A stretch of DNA of 64,000 nt from Streptomyces tendae (GTDB lineage Bacteria; Actinomycetota; Actinomycetes; Streptomycetales; Streptomycetaceae), in contig NZ_BMUY01000004.1 in assembly GCF_014650435.1 (NCBI RefSeq), positions 248,001 through 312,000 on the forward strand, read 5' to 3'. The translations under genes were made by a program, and so were the position numbers. Under the pieces are notes generated by a model. That model saw only the letters and a program-made list of their open reading frames with translations. It did not search any database and had not been told where the DNA came from. Shown here one piece after another: positions 1 to 8,832 of this stretch. Numbering within the stretch: the stretch's first letter is position 1; each line of letters starts with the position of its first letter.

Positions 1-1
1 G

Positions 2-349
2 GTACAGGGCCGGGCGGGCAGCGACGCCCTGGCGGCCGCGGCGCGCACCTTCCGCGCCTTCGTCGTGGAGCACCCCGGGCGGTACGCCGCGACGATCGGC
101 CAGGAGCCGTCCGGCCCGGACGATCCCCTGGCCGCGGCGGGAGTGCGGCTGCTCGACGCGTTCACCGCCGTCCTGCGCGGCTACGAGATCGAGGACCGCG
201 ACGCGGACCACGCCCTGCGCATGCTGCGCAGCCTCTGCCACGGCTTCGCCACCTTGGAGGCGGCACACGGCTTCCAGTGGAGCACGGACATCGACGCGAG
301 TTTCGACTGGCTCGTGGCCTTCGCCGACCGGGGCCTGCGCGCCATGTGA
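2..349 (+). CDS. TetR/AcrR family regulator, C-terminal part (gene starts left of window)
   Basis: The open frame runs in from the left edge and stops at TGA 347-349, so only about 115 C-terminal residues are present. The helix-turn-helix is outside the window. The visible part is helical and carries the RYAATI ... SLCHGFATLEAAHGFQW ... SFDWLVAF pattern, which I recognise as the WHG-type ligand-binding half of many actinobacterial TetR repressors. The next gene converges on it, so it gives no clue to the target. The family call rests only on the C-terminal half; the ligand is unknown. Confidence 0.75.
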   Translation, partial: VQGRAGSDALAAAARTFRAFVVEHPGRYAATIGQEPSGPDDPLAAAGVRLLDAFTAVLRGYEIEDRDADHALRMLRSLCHGFATLEAAHGFQWSTDIDASFDWLVAFADRGLRAM

Positions 350-396
350 GGTCGCCCCCGTCGCCCCCGTCGCCCCCGGAGGGGCCGGCACCCCCC

Positions 397-1341
397 TCAG
401 CCGAGCCGCACGTGGTCCGCGGAGCGGCTGGGCACGGCATCCAGCGCGGCGACCTCGGCTCCGTCCAGGGCGAGCCCTCCGACGGCGATGTTCGCCTCCA
501 GGTGACCGGGGTCCGCCGTGCCGGGGATCAGCAGCACGTTGGCGGCGTGGTGCAGCAACCAGGCGAGCCCCACCTGGGCCGGCGTGGCACCGAGCGCCGC
601 CGCCGCGGACCGGACGGCGGACTCGTCGGCCACCTTGGGCATCCCCGGGAAGGCGCCGCCGAGCGGGAAGTAGGGCACCCAGGCGATGCCTTCGGCGACA
701 CACAGCCGGAGCATGTCCTCGTCCGTGCGGCTGACCAGGCTGTAGGAGTTCTGTACGCAGGCGATGCCCACCGGCAGCGCGCGGCGCAGCCCGTCCAGGG
801 TGACGGCGCTGAGCCCGATGGCGCCGATCTTGCCCTCGTCCCGCAGTGCCGTCAGCACGGCGAGCTGGTCGTCGATGTCGACCAGCTGATCGCCTTCGGC
901 ACGGAGCCCGGGACCGGTGTCGGCGCGGCGCAGGTTGACGACCGCGAGGCGGTCGGTGCCCAGGCTCCGGAGATTGTCCTCGACGTCGGTCCGCAGCTCC
1001 TCGGGCCGCTGGGCGAGCCGCAGGGGAAGCGGACCGCCGGGGTCCGGGGTCGCGCCGACCTTGGTCACGACCACGGCGTCGTCCGCGGTGCCCAGCGCCT
1101 CGCGCAGGACCTCGTTGACGAAGCCGTCGCCGTAGAACTGGGCGGTGTCGAAGTGGTCGACGCCGAGCTCCACCGCGCGGCGTACCAGTGCGACGGCGGC
1201 GCCGCGGTCGGCGTGCAGCCGCTCGAGCTGCATCGCGCCGTACCCGATCCGGGAGACGGTGCGGCCGGCGAGCACACCCGCGCCGCCGGGGCGGGGAGTG
1301 CCCTCGGCCGTGGCGGAGGGAGAGGTGCCGTGTGACGTCAT
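397..1341 (-). CDS. aldo/keto reductase
   Basis: NAD(P)H-dependent oxidoreductase of the aldo/keto reductase superfamily, about 314 aa, cytosolic. Visible features are GYGAMQL near the N terminus, the FDTAQFYGDG motif with the usual Asp and Tyr, and the Lys of VVVTKVG. The position where many members have a catalytic His reads VVNLRR, a substitution seen in a subset of family members. I chose ATG 1341 because GAGGA lies about 10 nt upstream; a TTG at 1371 would add ten residues that overlap the operator. It is divergent from a TetR gene with twin palindromes between, so repression by that TetR protein is likely. The substrate is unknown. Confidence 0.87.
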   Translation of the reverse strand: MTSHGTSPSATAEGTPRPGGAGVLAGRTVSRIGYGAMQLERLHADRGAAVALVRRAVELGVDHFDTAQFYGDGFVNEVLREALGTADDAVVVTKVGATPDPGGPLPLRLAQRPEELRTDVEDNLRSLGTDRLAVVNLRRADTGPGLRAEGDQLVDIDDQLAVLTALRDEGKIGAIGLSAVTLDGLRRALPVGIACVQNSYSLVSRTDEDMLRLCVAEGIAWVPYFPLGGAFPGMPKVADESAVRSAAAALGATPAQVGLAWLLHHAANVLLIPGTADPGHLEANIAVGGLALDGAEVAALDAVPSRSADHVRLG

Positions 1342-1372
1342 GGGAAGTCCGTCCTCATGAGAAGATGGCAAA

Positions 1373-1422
1373 ACGGAGGAGCCTCCGTCAAGCCGACTGT
1401 AGCACTACCGGAGGATCCTCCG
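1373..1422. promoter_or_regulatory. twin palindromic operators between aldo/keto reductase and tetR
   Basis: Two copies of CGGAGGNNCCTCCG lie in the divergent intergenic region. The first is ACGGAGGAGCCTCCGT (1373-1388) and the second CGGAGGATCCTCCG (1409-1422). Their centres are 35 bp apart. The second copy overlaps the ribosome-binding site of the TetR gene (TTG 1425), which suggests autorepression as well as control of the reductase. Inference from symmetry and position; the exact repeat of a 14-bp palindrome is directly visible. Confidence 0.8.
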
Positions 1423-1424
1423 CT

Positions 1425-2045
1425 TTGAGTCCGGACCAGGAACCGACGCCCGCCGCCGACCGCCCCCGCCCCCCTGCGAGCACGGGCCGCCCGCTGCGCG
1501 CACACGCGCGCCGCAACCGTGAGAACCTCGTCGCCGCCGCGCGCGCCGCCTTCACCGCCGCGGACGACACCGTCCCGCTCGAGGGCATCGCCCGCGACGC
1601 GGGGGTCGGCATCGGCACGCTCTACCGCCACTTCCCCACCCGCGAGGCACTGGTCGAGGCCGTCTACGCCGCCGAACTGGACGACGTCACCGACAGCGCC
1701 CCGGCCCTGCTGAAGGAACTGCCGCCCGAACAGGCCCTGCGCGCCTGGATGGAGCGCTACGCCGCGTTCGTCGCGACGAAGCGCGCCATGCTCAACACCC
1801 TCCACAGCGGCTGGGCCTCGGGACGCCTCGCCACTCCCGCCACCCGGGAGCGCATCACGGCCGCGATCGGCGCGCTCCTCGCCGAGGGAGTGCGGGCGGG
1901 CTCCCTGCGCGGTGACGTCGAGCCCGACGACGTCACCGCGATGCTCCTCGGTGTGTTCCTCTCCACGGCGGCCGACGACGAGCCGGAGCGGACGGGCCGT
2001 CTGCTCGATCTCGTCGTCGACGCCCTACGGCCGTCGGGGGGTTGA
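1425..2045 (+). CDS. TetR family transcriptional regulator
   Basis: About 206 aa. The N-terminal TetR helix-turn-helix is clear: NLVAAARAAFTAADDTVPLEGIARDAGVGIGTLYRHFPTREAL in outline, with the GIGTLYRHF recognition helix. The C-terminal half is a helical ligand domain of the SbtR-like type. TTG 1425 is chosen as start because GGAGGA sits 9 nt upstream; the frame stays open much further 5' but has no better site. Two CGGAGGNNCCTCCG palindromes precede it and are shared with the divergent aldo/keto reductase, its likely target. The ligand is unknown. Confidence 0.85.
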   Translation: MSPDQEPTPAADRPRPPASTGRPLRAHARRNRENLVAAARAAFTAADDTVPLEGIARDAGVGIGTLYRHFPTREALVEAVYAAELDDVTDSAPALLKELPPEQALRAWMERYAAFVATKRAMLNTLHSGWASGRLATPATRERITAAIGALLAEGVRAGSLRGDVEPDDVTAMLLGVFLSTAADDEPERTGRLLDLVVDALRPSGG

Positions 2046-2073
2046 CGACCCCGGTGCCCCGGTGGTCACCGGA

Positions 2074-3402
2074 TCACCGGCGGGCCGACGACGCCAGCAT
2101 CGGGAGCGAGACGATGTCGGCGAGGGCCCGCTGGCCCGCGATGTTCGCGTGGACGCCGTCGCCGGTGTCGTAGGGCGGGTTGATGCTGTTCGGCCGCACG
2201 GGGTCCGCGAGCACCCGGTCGAAGGGGAGGATCCCGTCGCAGGTGCCGCCGCAGCTGTTCCACTTCGAGACGAAGGTGCCGACGGCGTGCCGGTCGCGGT
2301 TGTGCTGGTCGGTGTAGCCGGGGCGCGGGGTGATGGGCGTGACGTACACCTTGATGCCCGCGTCCCGCAGTCGCCGGAACACCTCGCGGTAACTCGCCTG
2401 GATCTGCCCGGCGTCGCAGCCGGCCGGGAGGTCGTTGGTCCCGTAGTAGTAGAGAACGCCCGTGACCCCGTGCAGGGCCAGCACGTCGCGCTCCAGCCGG
2501 GCGGCGGCGTCCAGGCCGCGCACGGACTCACCGATGCCCGGGCAGGTCGCGGCGCTCGTGGTGCCGCCGATGCCCGCGTTGGCGAGGGCGAACTGCCGGG
2601 TGGCGGGCAGCTCCGAGGTGATGCGCCGCGCGAGGTCGTCGGTCCACCTCAGGTTGGCGCCCGGGCGGTCGCAACCCGGTCCGCAGTTCGTCGACCCGGT
2701 TCCGTCGACGACCGAACTGCCGTAGGCGACGAGGCTTCCCCGCAGGCGCGGGTTGCGCACGTCGACCGCGCTGACCAGGAGGGTGGAGCCGGTCGTCTCG
2801 GTGAACGCGGTGCCGGCCGGGTCGGCGGTGTGGTCCCCCGAGCCGGGCGGGGTCAGGTAGTTGGTGCGGAAGGCGCTGTCGTGTCGCCCCGGCGCCACCG
2901 TGCCGGAGACGGAGAGCGACACCGCGATGTCGTCCTGGGCGGCCGTGCGCAGCCCCGTCGTGTCACTCCAGACCTCGCCGCCGGGTGGGATCACGACCTC
3001 GCGTCGGCCGTCGAACGTGACGGGGAGCGGACGCCCTCGCGTCGCGGCGTCCCTGCCGTCGCTGTGGGCCACGGTCGCCGCGTCGACGGTGAGCGGTGCC
3101 GTGCCGAAGGTGTTCTGGACGCGTATACGGACCGCGTCACCTCCCTGGCTCAGGTGGGTGATCATGCGCATCGACTGGTCTCGCAGCGGGTCGGGCGCGA
3201 GGCGCTGTTGCGAGGAGGCCCAGGACGTGAACCAGGCGTTGCCCCCGGGCCGGTGGTCCGGGCCGTTGCCCTCGGGAGCGGCGGCGGTGCTCGTGGACGC
3301 GGCCAGGACGGAGGACGCCAGGGTGAGGGCCAGTGCGGCCGCGACGCCTCTGGCCAGGGGCGCGCGAGCGGGTTCGAGTACTCGGGCGAGGAAACGGCGC
3401 AT
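2074..3402 (-). CDS. secreted SGNH/GDSL-type hydrolase
   Basis: Predicted exported esterase/lipase-like enzyme of about 442 aa. It starts MRRFLARVLEPARAPLARG followed by a hydrophobic stretch and an Ala-rich cleavage region, a typical Sec signal peptide. The SGNH blocks are present: block I as VAYGSSVVDG (nucleophile Ser where GDSL would be), an Asn-containing TTSAA region, YYGTND as block III, and DGVHANIAG with Asp and His as block V. A region of about 200 residues before block I resembles the accessory N-terminal part of actinobacterial SGNH proteins. I chose ATG 3402 because the signal peptide begins there; the frame is open upstream through a low-complexity GTCCC tract unlikely to be coding. 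Confidence 0.85.
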   Translation of the reverse strand: MRRFLARVLEPARAPLARGVAAALALTLASSVLAASTSTAAAPEGNGPDHRPGGNAWFTSWASSQQRLAPDPLRDQSMRMITHLSQGGDAVRIRVQNTFGTAPLTVDAATVAHSDGRDAATRGRPLPVTFDGRREVVIPPGGEVWSDTTGLRTAAQDDIAVSLSVSGTVAPGRHDSAFRTNYLTPPGSGDHTADPAGTAFTETTGSTLLVSAVDVRNPRLRGSLVAYGSSVVDGTGSTNCGPGCDRPGANLRWTDDLARRITSELPATRQFALANAGIGGTTSAATCPGIGESVRGLDAAARLERDVLALHGVTGVLYYYGTNDLPAGCDAGQIQASYREVFRRLRDAGIKVYVTPITPRPGYTDQHNRDRHAVGTFVSKWNSCGGTCDGILPFDRVLADPVRPNSINPPYDTGDGVHANIAGQRALADIVSLPMLASSARR

Positions 3403-3419
3403 CGGTGCCTGCCTTCCGA

Positions 3420-3515
3420 CGGGACGGGACGGAACATGACGGGACGGGACGGGGGCTGGACTGGACGGCGCGGGACTGGACGAGGCGGGGCGGGACGGGA
3501 CGGGACGACGTGATG
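3420..3515. repeat. degenerate GGGAC pentanucleotide tract in the 3403-3800 gene-free region
   Basis: The 398-base gap between the divergent SGNH hydrolase and subtilase begins with about 95 bases built from imperfect GGGAC/GGAC units, interrupted by GGAACATGAC and GGGGCTGGACT. It lies directly upstream of the hydrolase start, so it would be GTCCC-rich 5' leader or promoter DNA of that gene. The rest of the gap (3516-3800) holds no convincing ORF. It must contain the subtilase promoter, and GGGAAGG at 3784-3790 is that gene's ribosome-binding site. Confidence 0.75.
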
Positions 3516-3800
3516 TGACGTGATGTGTCGGGCGGGTCCCGCTGGATCCTCCCCGGGCGCCCCCCGGCTCACGCCTCATGCGGCTCTCCGGTGCCTCGCG
3601 CCGGCCCGCGCATCGTCGGCCACGCCAACCCCACACCCCCGCAACCGGGTTGCCCCCTCGTACACCCTCCCGACGGGCCACTGTCGCCCTTGCGACATGT
3701 CCCACCTGTGCCACTCGAATCGCATGACACCCCGTGTGCGGTGCGCTCATTCTGACCAACGCACGAACTTGCATCGAACGCATGGGAAGGCAGCGCACTG

Positions 3801-6800
3801 ATGAGACGGATCCGCCTGTTGGCTGCGATATCGGCCGGTCTGGCGCTGGCCGCCGGCGCCGTGGCCCCCGTACCCGCGCTGGCGGGCACACCGCGTCAAG
3901 ACACCGTCGCGACCCCGTCGGACGGCGGCGCGGCGACGGTCGAGCTGATCACCGGTGACCGGGTGACCGTCACCCGGGCCGGGGACGGCCGCCAGGCGGC
4001 GTCCGTCACGCCGGGGCCGGGGAGAAAGGGCATCCTCTTCAGGACCTTCGAGCAGGACGGCCATGTGACGGTCCTTCCGTCCGACGCCGACGCCCTGGTG
4101 GCCGCCGGCCGCCTGGACCGGGACCTGTTCGACGTGACGGCGCTCCTCGCGCAGCGGTACGACACCGCGCACACCGACGCGCTGCCGCTCATCGTGGAGC
4201 GGACCGAGGGCGTGGCGGCCTCCTCCGTGAACTCCCTGACCGATCTGGCGCGGGACGCGTCGGTCCGCGAACTCGAGAGCATCGACGCGCGTGCCGTGCG
4301 GGTCGGCGACGCGGACCTCGGACGGTTCTGGAAGCAACTCGTCCCGGCCGGCGGGCAGCGCGCTAAGGCCGCCGCGACCACTCCGCGCGTGTGGCTGGAC
4401 GGCCGGGTGGGCGCCTCCCTGGACCGCAGTACGGCCCAGATCGGTGCCCCTGAGGTGTGGTCGGCCGGCTACCGGGGCGATGGCGTCAAGGTCGCCGTGC
4501 TGGACACCGGCGCCGACCAGAGCCATCCCGACCTCGCCGGCCGGGTCGCGGCGGCCGAGGACTTCTCCGGCAGCTCCGGTACCAACGACGTCTTCGGGCA
4601 CGGCACCCACGTCGCCTCCATCGTCGGCGGCAGCGGTGCCGCCTCCGGCGGGAGCAGGCAGGGTGTCGCGCCCGCCGCGCAGTTGCTCATCGGCAAGGTC
4701 CTCGGCGACGACGGCTTCGGCAGCGAGTCGCAGGTGATCGCGGGCATGGAGTGGGCGGCGGACCAGGGTGCCGACGTCGTCAACATGAGCCTCGGCTCCT
4801 CCGGGGCCACCGACGGCACCGACCCCATGAGCCAGGCGCTCAACGACCTCAGCCGGCGCACCGGCACGCTGTTCGTCGTCGCGGCCGGCAACGAGGGCGA
4901 GCAGGGGCCCCGCACCGTCGGCTCGCCCGGCGCCGCGGACGCCGCCCTCACCGTCGGGGCGGTGGACCGGGACGACTCGCTCGCCCCGTTCTCCAGCCGC
5001 GGCCCGCGACTCGGCGACGACGCGGTGAAGCCGGACGTCACGGCTCCCGGGGTCGGCATCGTGGCGGCACGCGCAGCCGGGTCGGCCATGGGCGACCCGG
5101 TCGACGAGCACTACACCGCCGCCTCGGGCACCTCGATGGCGACCCCGCACGTGGCGGGCGCCGCCGCGCTGCTCGCCCAGCGTCATCCCGACTGGTCCGG
5201 CGCCCGGTTGAAGGACGCGCTGATCAGCACCGCGGTCACGGTGGACGGCCCGAAGGTCACCGAACAGGGCGGCGGGCGGATCGACCTGCGCGCCGCGGGA
5301 CTGGGCGCGGTGACCGCGACCGGCACGCTCGTCATGGGCCCGTTCACCTCGTCGGACACCGAGCCCGTGACCTCGAGGGTCAGGTACACCAACTCCTCGG
5401 ACCAGGACGTCACGCTCTCGCTCGCGGTCGAGCTGGCCACGGAAGGGGGCAAGGCGCCGGCCGAGGGATCGGCGCGACTCGGCTCCGACTCCGTGCGCGT
5501 GCCCGCGGGCGCGTCGGCCGAGGTGCCGCTGACCGTGGATCCCGCCCGTGCCGGGCAGGGCAAGTTCTACGGATACGTCACCGCGACGACCGCCGACGGC
5601 TCGGTGGCCGCCCACACCACGCTGAGCCTCGTGGTGCACGGGCCGACGCACCGGATCACCGTGAAGACGATCGACAAGGACGGTAAGCAGGTCCAGGACC
5701 TGCCCACCATCTGGGGCACGGAGGGCTTCGTCGGCTACACCGACCCCGGCGCCGCCGTCGCCGAGGTCGAGGAGGGCGTCTACCAGCTCAACACCAGCTG
5801 GACCACGTCGGCCGAGGACGGCCAGGAGCTGCGCCACGTGGTGCTGCCGGAGGTGAAGGTCACCAAGGACATGACCGTCACCCTGGACGCCCGCGAGACG
5901 GTTCCGGTCGAGATCCGCACACCCCGCCCCGCGGAGCAGCGCGGGATCCTCAGCTACCAGACCTACCGTGAGATCGGGGGGCGCAGCCTGACGCAGGGCA
6001 CGATGTACTTCGACATCGCCAAACGGCTCTACATCAGTCCGACGGCGAAGGTCACCGAGGGCACCTTCGAGTTCGCCTCCCGCTGGCAGCTCGTCGCCCC
6101 GCTCATCGAGGCGAAGGTGTCCCGCTCGCGGTTCGACCTGGGCGCCTACTACATGCCCGCGTCGCCGCTCTTCCCGGAGCGCGGCGCGACCCTGACCGCG
6201 GTGGACGCGGGTGACGCGGCGGACGCCGACTTCAGCCACGCCCGCGGCAAGGTCGCGGTGGTGGACAACCCGACGGGGGCCGGTGAGCGGGCCCTGGTCG
6301 AACGGGCGGCCGCGGCCGGGGTCCGCGCGGTGATCCTTGTCCACTTCAACGACACCGGCTGGACCCGCTGGCGGCCGACGGGCGACCGCAACGCCCTGCC
6401 CACCCTGCGGATCGGCAAGGGCACGGGCGCCGAGTTGCTCGCGCGCATCGCCCGGGGCTCGACCTCGGTGCGCTTCACCGGAACGGCACACAGCCCGTAC
6501 CTGTACGACGTGATGCAGGTGTCCGAGCAGCAGGTGCCCCGCAAGGTCGTGCACACGGTGTCCGCGCGCAACAGCGCGGTCGTCCGCAGCACGTACGCCG
6601 ACAACGGTGTCACGGGGTGGGCGAGCGAGCAGCGCTTCGGCTGGCGGCCGTACCAGGACACGGCCTGGCTGCAGTACACCCGGTTCGCGCCGCTCGGTTT
6701 CGAGCGCACCGAGTACGTGAGCGCGGGCGACACCACCTGGCAGCACCGGGTCCACCACACCACGACCTTCGACGTGGACCAGCCGCTGATCGCCGGCATG

Positions 6801-7520
6801 CGGGACGATCCGCGCACCTACCGGGCCGACGCACAGCCCCCGGAGACCTGGCAGGGTGCGGTGGTCCGGCCGTCGATCCCGGCCGGCACCGCGACACCGA
6901 CCGTGCGGGACGGCAACGTACTGCGGCTGAGGGTCCCGGAGTTCACCGACTCGCAGGCCGGACACTGGTCGCCCACCTCCGGCGGTGACACCGCGAGCGC
7001 CGTGCTGTACCGGGACGGCGAGCGGGTCGACGGGGTCGGCAGCGCCTGGCAGAACGTGGCCGTGCCGGCCGAACGGGCACGCTACCGGCTGGACATGGAG
7101 ACCGCACGCGACTCCGAGGCGTGGACGAGGGGCGTCGCCACCTCTACGTCCTGGTCCTTCGAGTCGGGCCGCACGGACGCCGCCACACCGCTGCCGCTGC
7201 TCCAACTGGACTACGACGTACCGGTCGACGTGCGCAATTCCGTACGCGGCACCCGGTCCCATCGCGTCGACGTACGGGTCCGCGCCCAGGACGGGCTGCC
7301 CGTGCCGCGTGGGGTGAGCGTCCGGGTCGAGGCGTCCTACGACGACGGACGCACCTGGTCGACGGCGCGCACCCGTGCGCACGGACACCAGTCCTTCCGG
7401 GCCTCGCTCACCCCGCCCGCCCACCGGGAGTCGTGGGTCACGCTCCGCGTGACGGCACGCGACTCGGCGGGGAACTCGGTACGGCAGACGGTGCAACGCG
7501 CCTACGCGGTACGCCGGTAG
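3801..7520 (+). CDS. secreted subtilisin-like serine protease (S8 family), large multidomain
   Basis: Extracellular peptidase of 1239 aa. A signal peptide occupies about residues 1-32 (MRRIRLLAAISAGLALAAGA) and a propeptide-like region follows to about 200. The S8 domain spans roughly 225-480, with the catalytic triad visible as AVLDTGAD (Asp235), GHGTHVAS (His267) and GTSMATPHVAG (Ser445). The oxyanion Asn lies in VAAGNEGEQG. Downstream are a protease-associated-like segment and beta-rich C-terminal domains of unknown role. The length exceeds that of simple subtilisins (about 300-400 aa) but is common for Streptomyces extracellular subtilases. ATG 3801 follows GGGAAGG by 10 nt. The regulator gene after it may be cotranscribed or separately controlled. 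Confidence 0.93.
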   Translation: MRRIRLLAAISAGLALAAGAVAPVPALAGTPRQDTVATPSDGGAATVELITGDRVTVTRAGDGRQAASVTPGPGRKGILFRTFEQDGHVTVLPSDADALVAAGRLDRDLFDVTALLAQRYDTAHTDALPLIVERTEGVAASSVNSLTDLARDASVRELESIDARAVRVGDADLGRFWKQLVPAGGQRAKAAATTPRVWLDGRVGASLDRSTAQIGAPEVWSAGYRGDGVKVAVLDTGADQSHPDLAGRVAAAEDFSGSSGTNDVFGHGTHVASIVGGSGAASGGSRQGVAPAAQLLIGKVLGDDGFGSESQVIAGMEWAADQGADVVNMSLGSSGATDGTDPMSQALNDLSRRTGTLFVVAAGNEGEQGPRTVGSPGAADAALTVGAVDRDDSLAPFSSRGPRLGDDAVKPDVTAPGVGIVAARAAGSAMGDPVDEHYTAASGTSMATPHVAGAAALLAQRHPDWSGARLKDALISTAVTVDGPKVTEQGGGRIDLRAAGLGAVTATGTLVMGPFTSSDTEPVTSRVRYTNSSDQDVTLSLAVELATEGGKAPAEGSARLGSDSVRVPAGASAEVPLTVDPARAGQGKFYGYVTATTADGSVAAHTTLSLVVHGPTHRITVKTIDKDGKQVQDLPTIWGTEGFVGYTDPGAAVAEVEEGVYQLNTSWTTSAEDGQELRHVVLPEVKVTKDMTVTLDARETVPVEIRTPRPAEQRGILSYQTYREIGGRSLTQGTMYFDIAKRLYISPTAKVTEGTFEFASRWQLVAPLIEAKVSRSRFDLGAYYMPASPLFPERGATLTAVDAGDAADADFSHARGKVAVVDNPTGAGERALVERAAAAGVRAVILVHFNDTGWTRWRPTGDRNALPTLRIGKGTGAELLARIARGSTSVRFTGTAHSPYLYDVMQVSEQQVPRKVVHTVSARNSAVVRSTYADNGVTGWASEQRFGWRPYQDTAWLQYTRFAPLGFERTEYVSAGDTTWQHRVHHTTTFDVDQPLIAGMRDDPRTYRADAQPPETWQGAVVRPSIPAGTATPTVRDGNVLRLRVPEFTDSQAGHWSPTSGGDTASAVLYRDGERVDGVGSAWQNVAVPAERARYRLDMETARDSEAWTRGVATSTSWSFESGRTDAATPLPLLQLDYDVPVDVRNSVRGTRSHRVDVRVRAQDGLPVPRGVSVRVEASYDDGRTWSTARTRAHGHQSFRASLTPPAHRESWVTLRVTARDSAGNSVRQTVQRAYAVRR

Positions 7521-7648
7521 CGGTACCCGGGCAGCCGTCCGTCCGGCGCGGGTGTGCGGCCGGGGACGCCGTACACCCGCGCCGCGCCCTCCCCACCTGT
7601 GCAGTACGGTGTTCAACCGTCACGGCCCAGGATCCGGGGAGGGCGTTC

Positions 7649-8653
7649 GTGGTGCTGGAGATCGCGGGGCTGTCGCCCGACGAGGAGTCGGTGTACGCAC
7701 TACTCGTGGCCTTCGGCCGGGCCGGCGCCGCCGACCTGGCGGAGCGCGCCGGCATGCCGGTCGAGCGGATGCACCACGTCCTGGAGTCGCTCACCGCGAA
7801 GGGACTCGCCAGCCCCACCGACGGCACGCCCCGGCTGCACCAGGCCGCTCCGCCCGATGTCGCCCTGCTGCCCCGGCTCAAACGCAGCGCCGAGGCGCTC
7901 GACCTGGCCCAGCACGAGGCGGCCCGGCTGATCGAGTCCTACCGGGACACCATGCGCAGGCGGGACGCGGGCCAGCTCCTGGAGGTGATTACCGGCGCCG
8001 AGGCGCTGCGCCAGCACCTGCGGCAGATCCAGACCAGTGTGCGGGAGGAGATGCTCTGGTTCTGCAAGGCCCAGTACGTGGCCATGCCCTCGGGCAGCAA
8101 CACCGAGGAGTTCGAGGCGCTGGCCCGCGGCGTGCGCTACCGGGTGCTGTACGAGAAGGCGTTCTTCGACGACGAGGGCGCGGTCGACAACGTCGTGGCG
8201 GGAGTGCGGGCCGGTGAGGTCGCCCGTGCGGTACCGCAGTTGCCGCTGCGGCTGGCGATCGCGGACCGCGCGGTGGCCGTCTTCCCCCTCGTCGCCGGCG
8301 GACCGCACGGCAGTCCGGAGGAACCGACGACGGCACTGGTCAGGGACAGCAATCTGCTGGCGGCCCTGGTGGCGCTCTTCGAGCGGTACTGGGAGGACGC
8401 CGTCCCGCTGGACGTCGACGACACCGGTGAACTGTCCGGAACCGACGGGCCCGCGGCGCCCGACGCGCTGGCCCCCACCGACCGCAGGCTGCTCTCCCTG
8501 CTGGTGGCGGGAGTCGCCGACAAGGCGATCGCCTCCCAGATGCAGCTGAGCCGCCGGACGGTCCAGCGGCGTATCCAGGGCATGATGGAGCGCGCCAACG
8601 CGGCGACGCGTATGCAGCTCGCCTGGCAGGCGGCGCGGCGGGGATGGTTGTGA
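7649..8653 (+). CDS. TrmB-like / LuxR-type helix-turn-helix regulator
   Basis: About 334 aa. The N-terminal 75 residues form a TrmB/MarR-like winged helix (LSPDEESVYALLVAFGRAG, DLAERAGMPVERMHHVLESL). The middle resembles the TrmB effector domain. The C terminus is a LuxR-type HTH (LAPTDRRLLSLLVAGVADKAIASQMQLSRRTVQRRIQGM). This architecture is common in Streptomyces regulators next to secreted peptidases. GTG 7649 is chosen with GGGGAGGG just upstream; GTG 7652 is an equally possible start. It follows the subtilase by 129 bp on the same strand, so it may control it. No operator can be assigned. Confidence 0.85.
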   Translation: MVLEIAGLSPDEESVYALLVAFGRAGAADLAERAGMPVERMHHVLESLTAKGLASPTDGTPRLHQAAPPDVALLPRLKRSAEALDLAQHEAARLIESYRDTMRRRDAGQLLEVITGAEALRQHLRQIQTSVREEMLWFCKAQYVAMPSGSNTEEFEALARGVRYRVLYEKAFFDDEGAVDNVVAGVRAGEVARAVPQLPLRLAIADRAVAVFPLVAGGPHGSPEEPTTALVRDSNLLAALVALFERYWEDAVPLDVDDTGELSGTDGPAAPDALAPTDRRLLSLLVAGVADKAIASQMQLSRRTVQRRIQGMMERANAATRMQLAWQAARRGWL

Positions 8654-8832
8654 CGGGCGGAGGCATCGGGCCGAGGCACGGGCGACGGGACACCGTGGAC
8701 AGTCACCGACCCGCTGTGATGTGATCCCTGCGGCGGCGTCTTCCCCCCAGCCGCTCGTACCGCCCGCGGCCCGCCCCGCCTCGTCACGACGAGCAGACGG
8801 GTCCGTCCCCCAGGCCCGAAAGTTCCGTACAC

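Noticed and set aside
1188..1424. 5' extension of the TetR gene in an open frame
   Set aside because: It overlaps the divergent reductase and is Arg-rich nonsense; TTG 1425 has a proper ribosome-binding site.
3420..3515. GGGAC tract as a CRISPR-like array
   Set aside because: Units are five bases with no spacers; it is low-complexity DNA and there are no cas genes.
3747..7616. A 1289-residue open frame on the minus strand opposite the subtilase
   Set aside because: It is antisense to a gene with a full catalytic triad and signal peptide. Its translation is low-complexity Arg/Gly/Ala text without domains, a normal artefact of high-GC codon bias.
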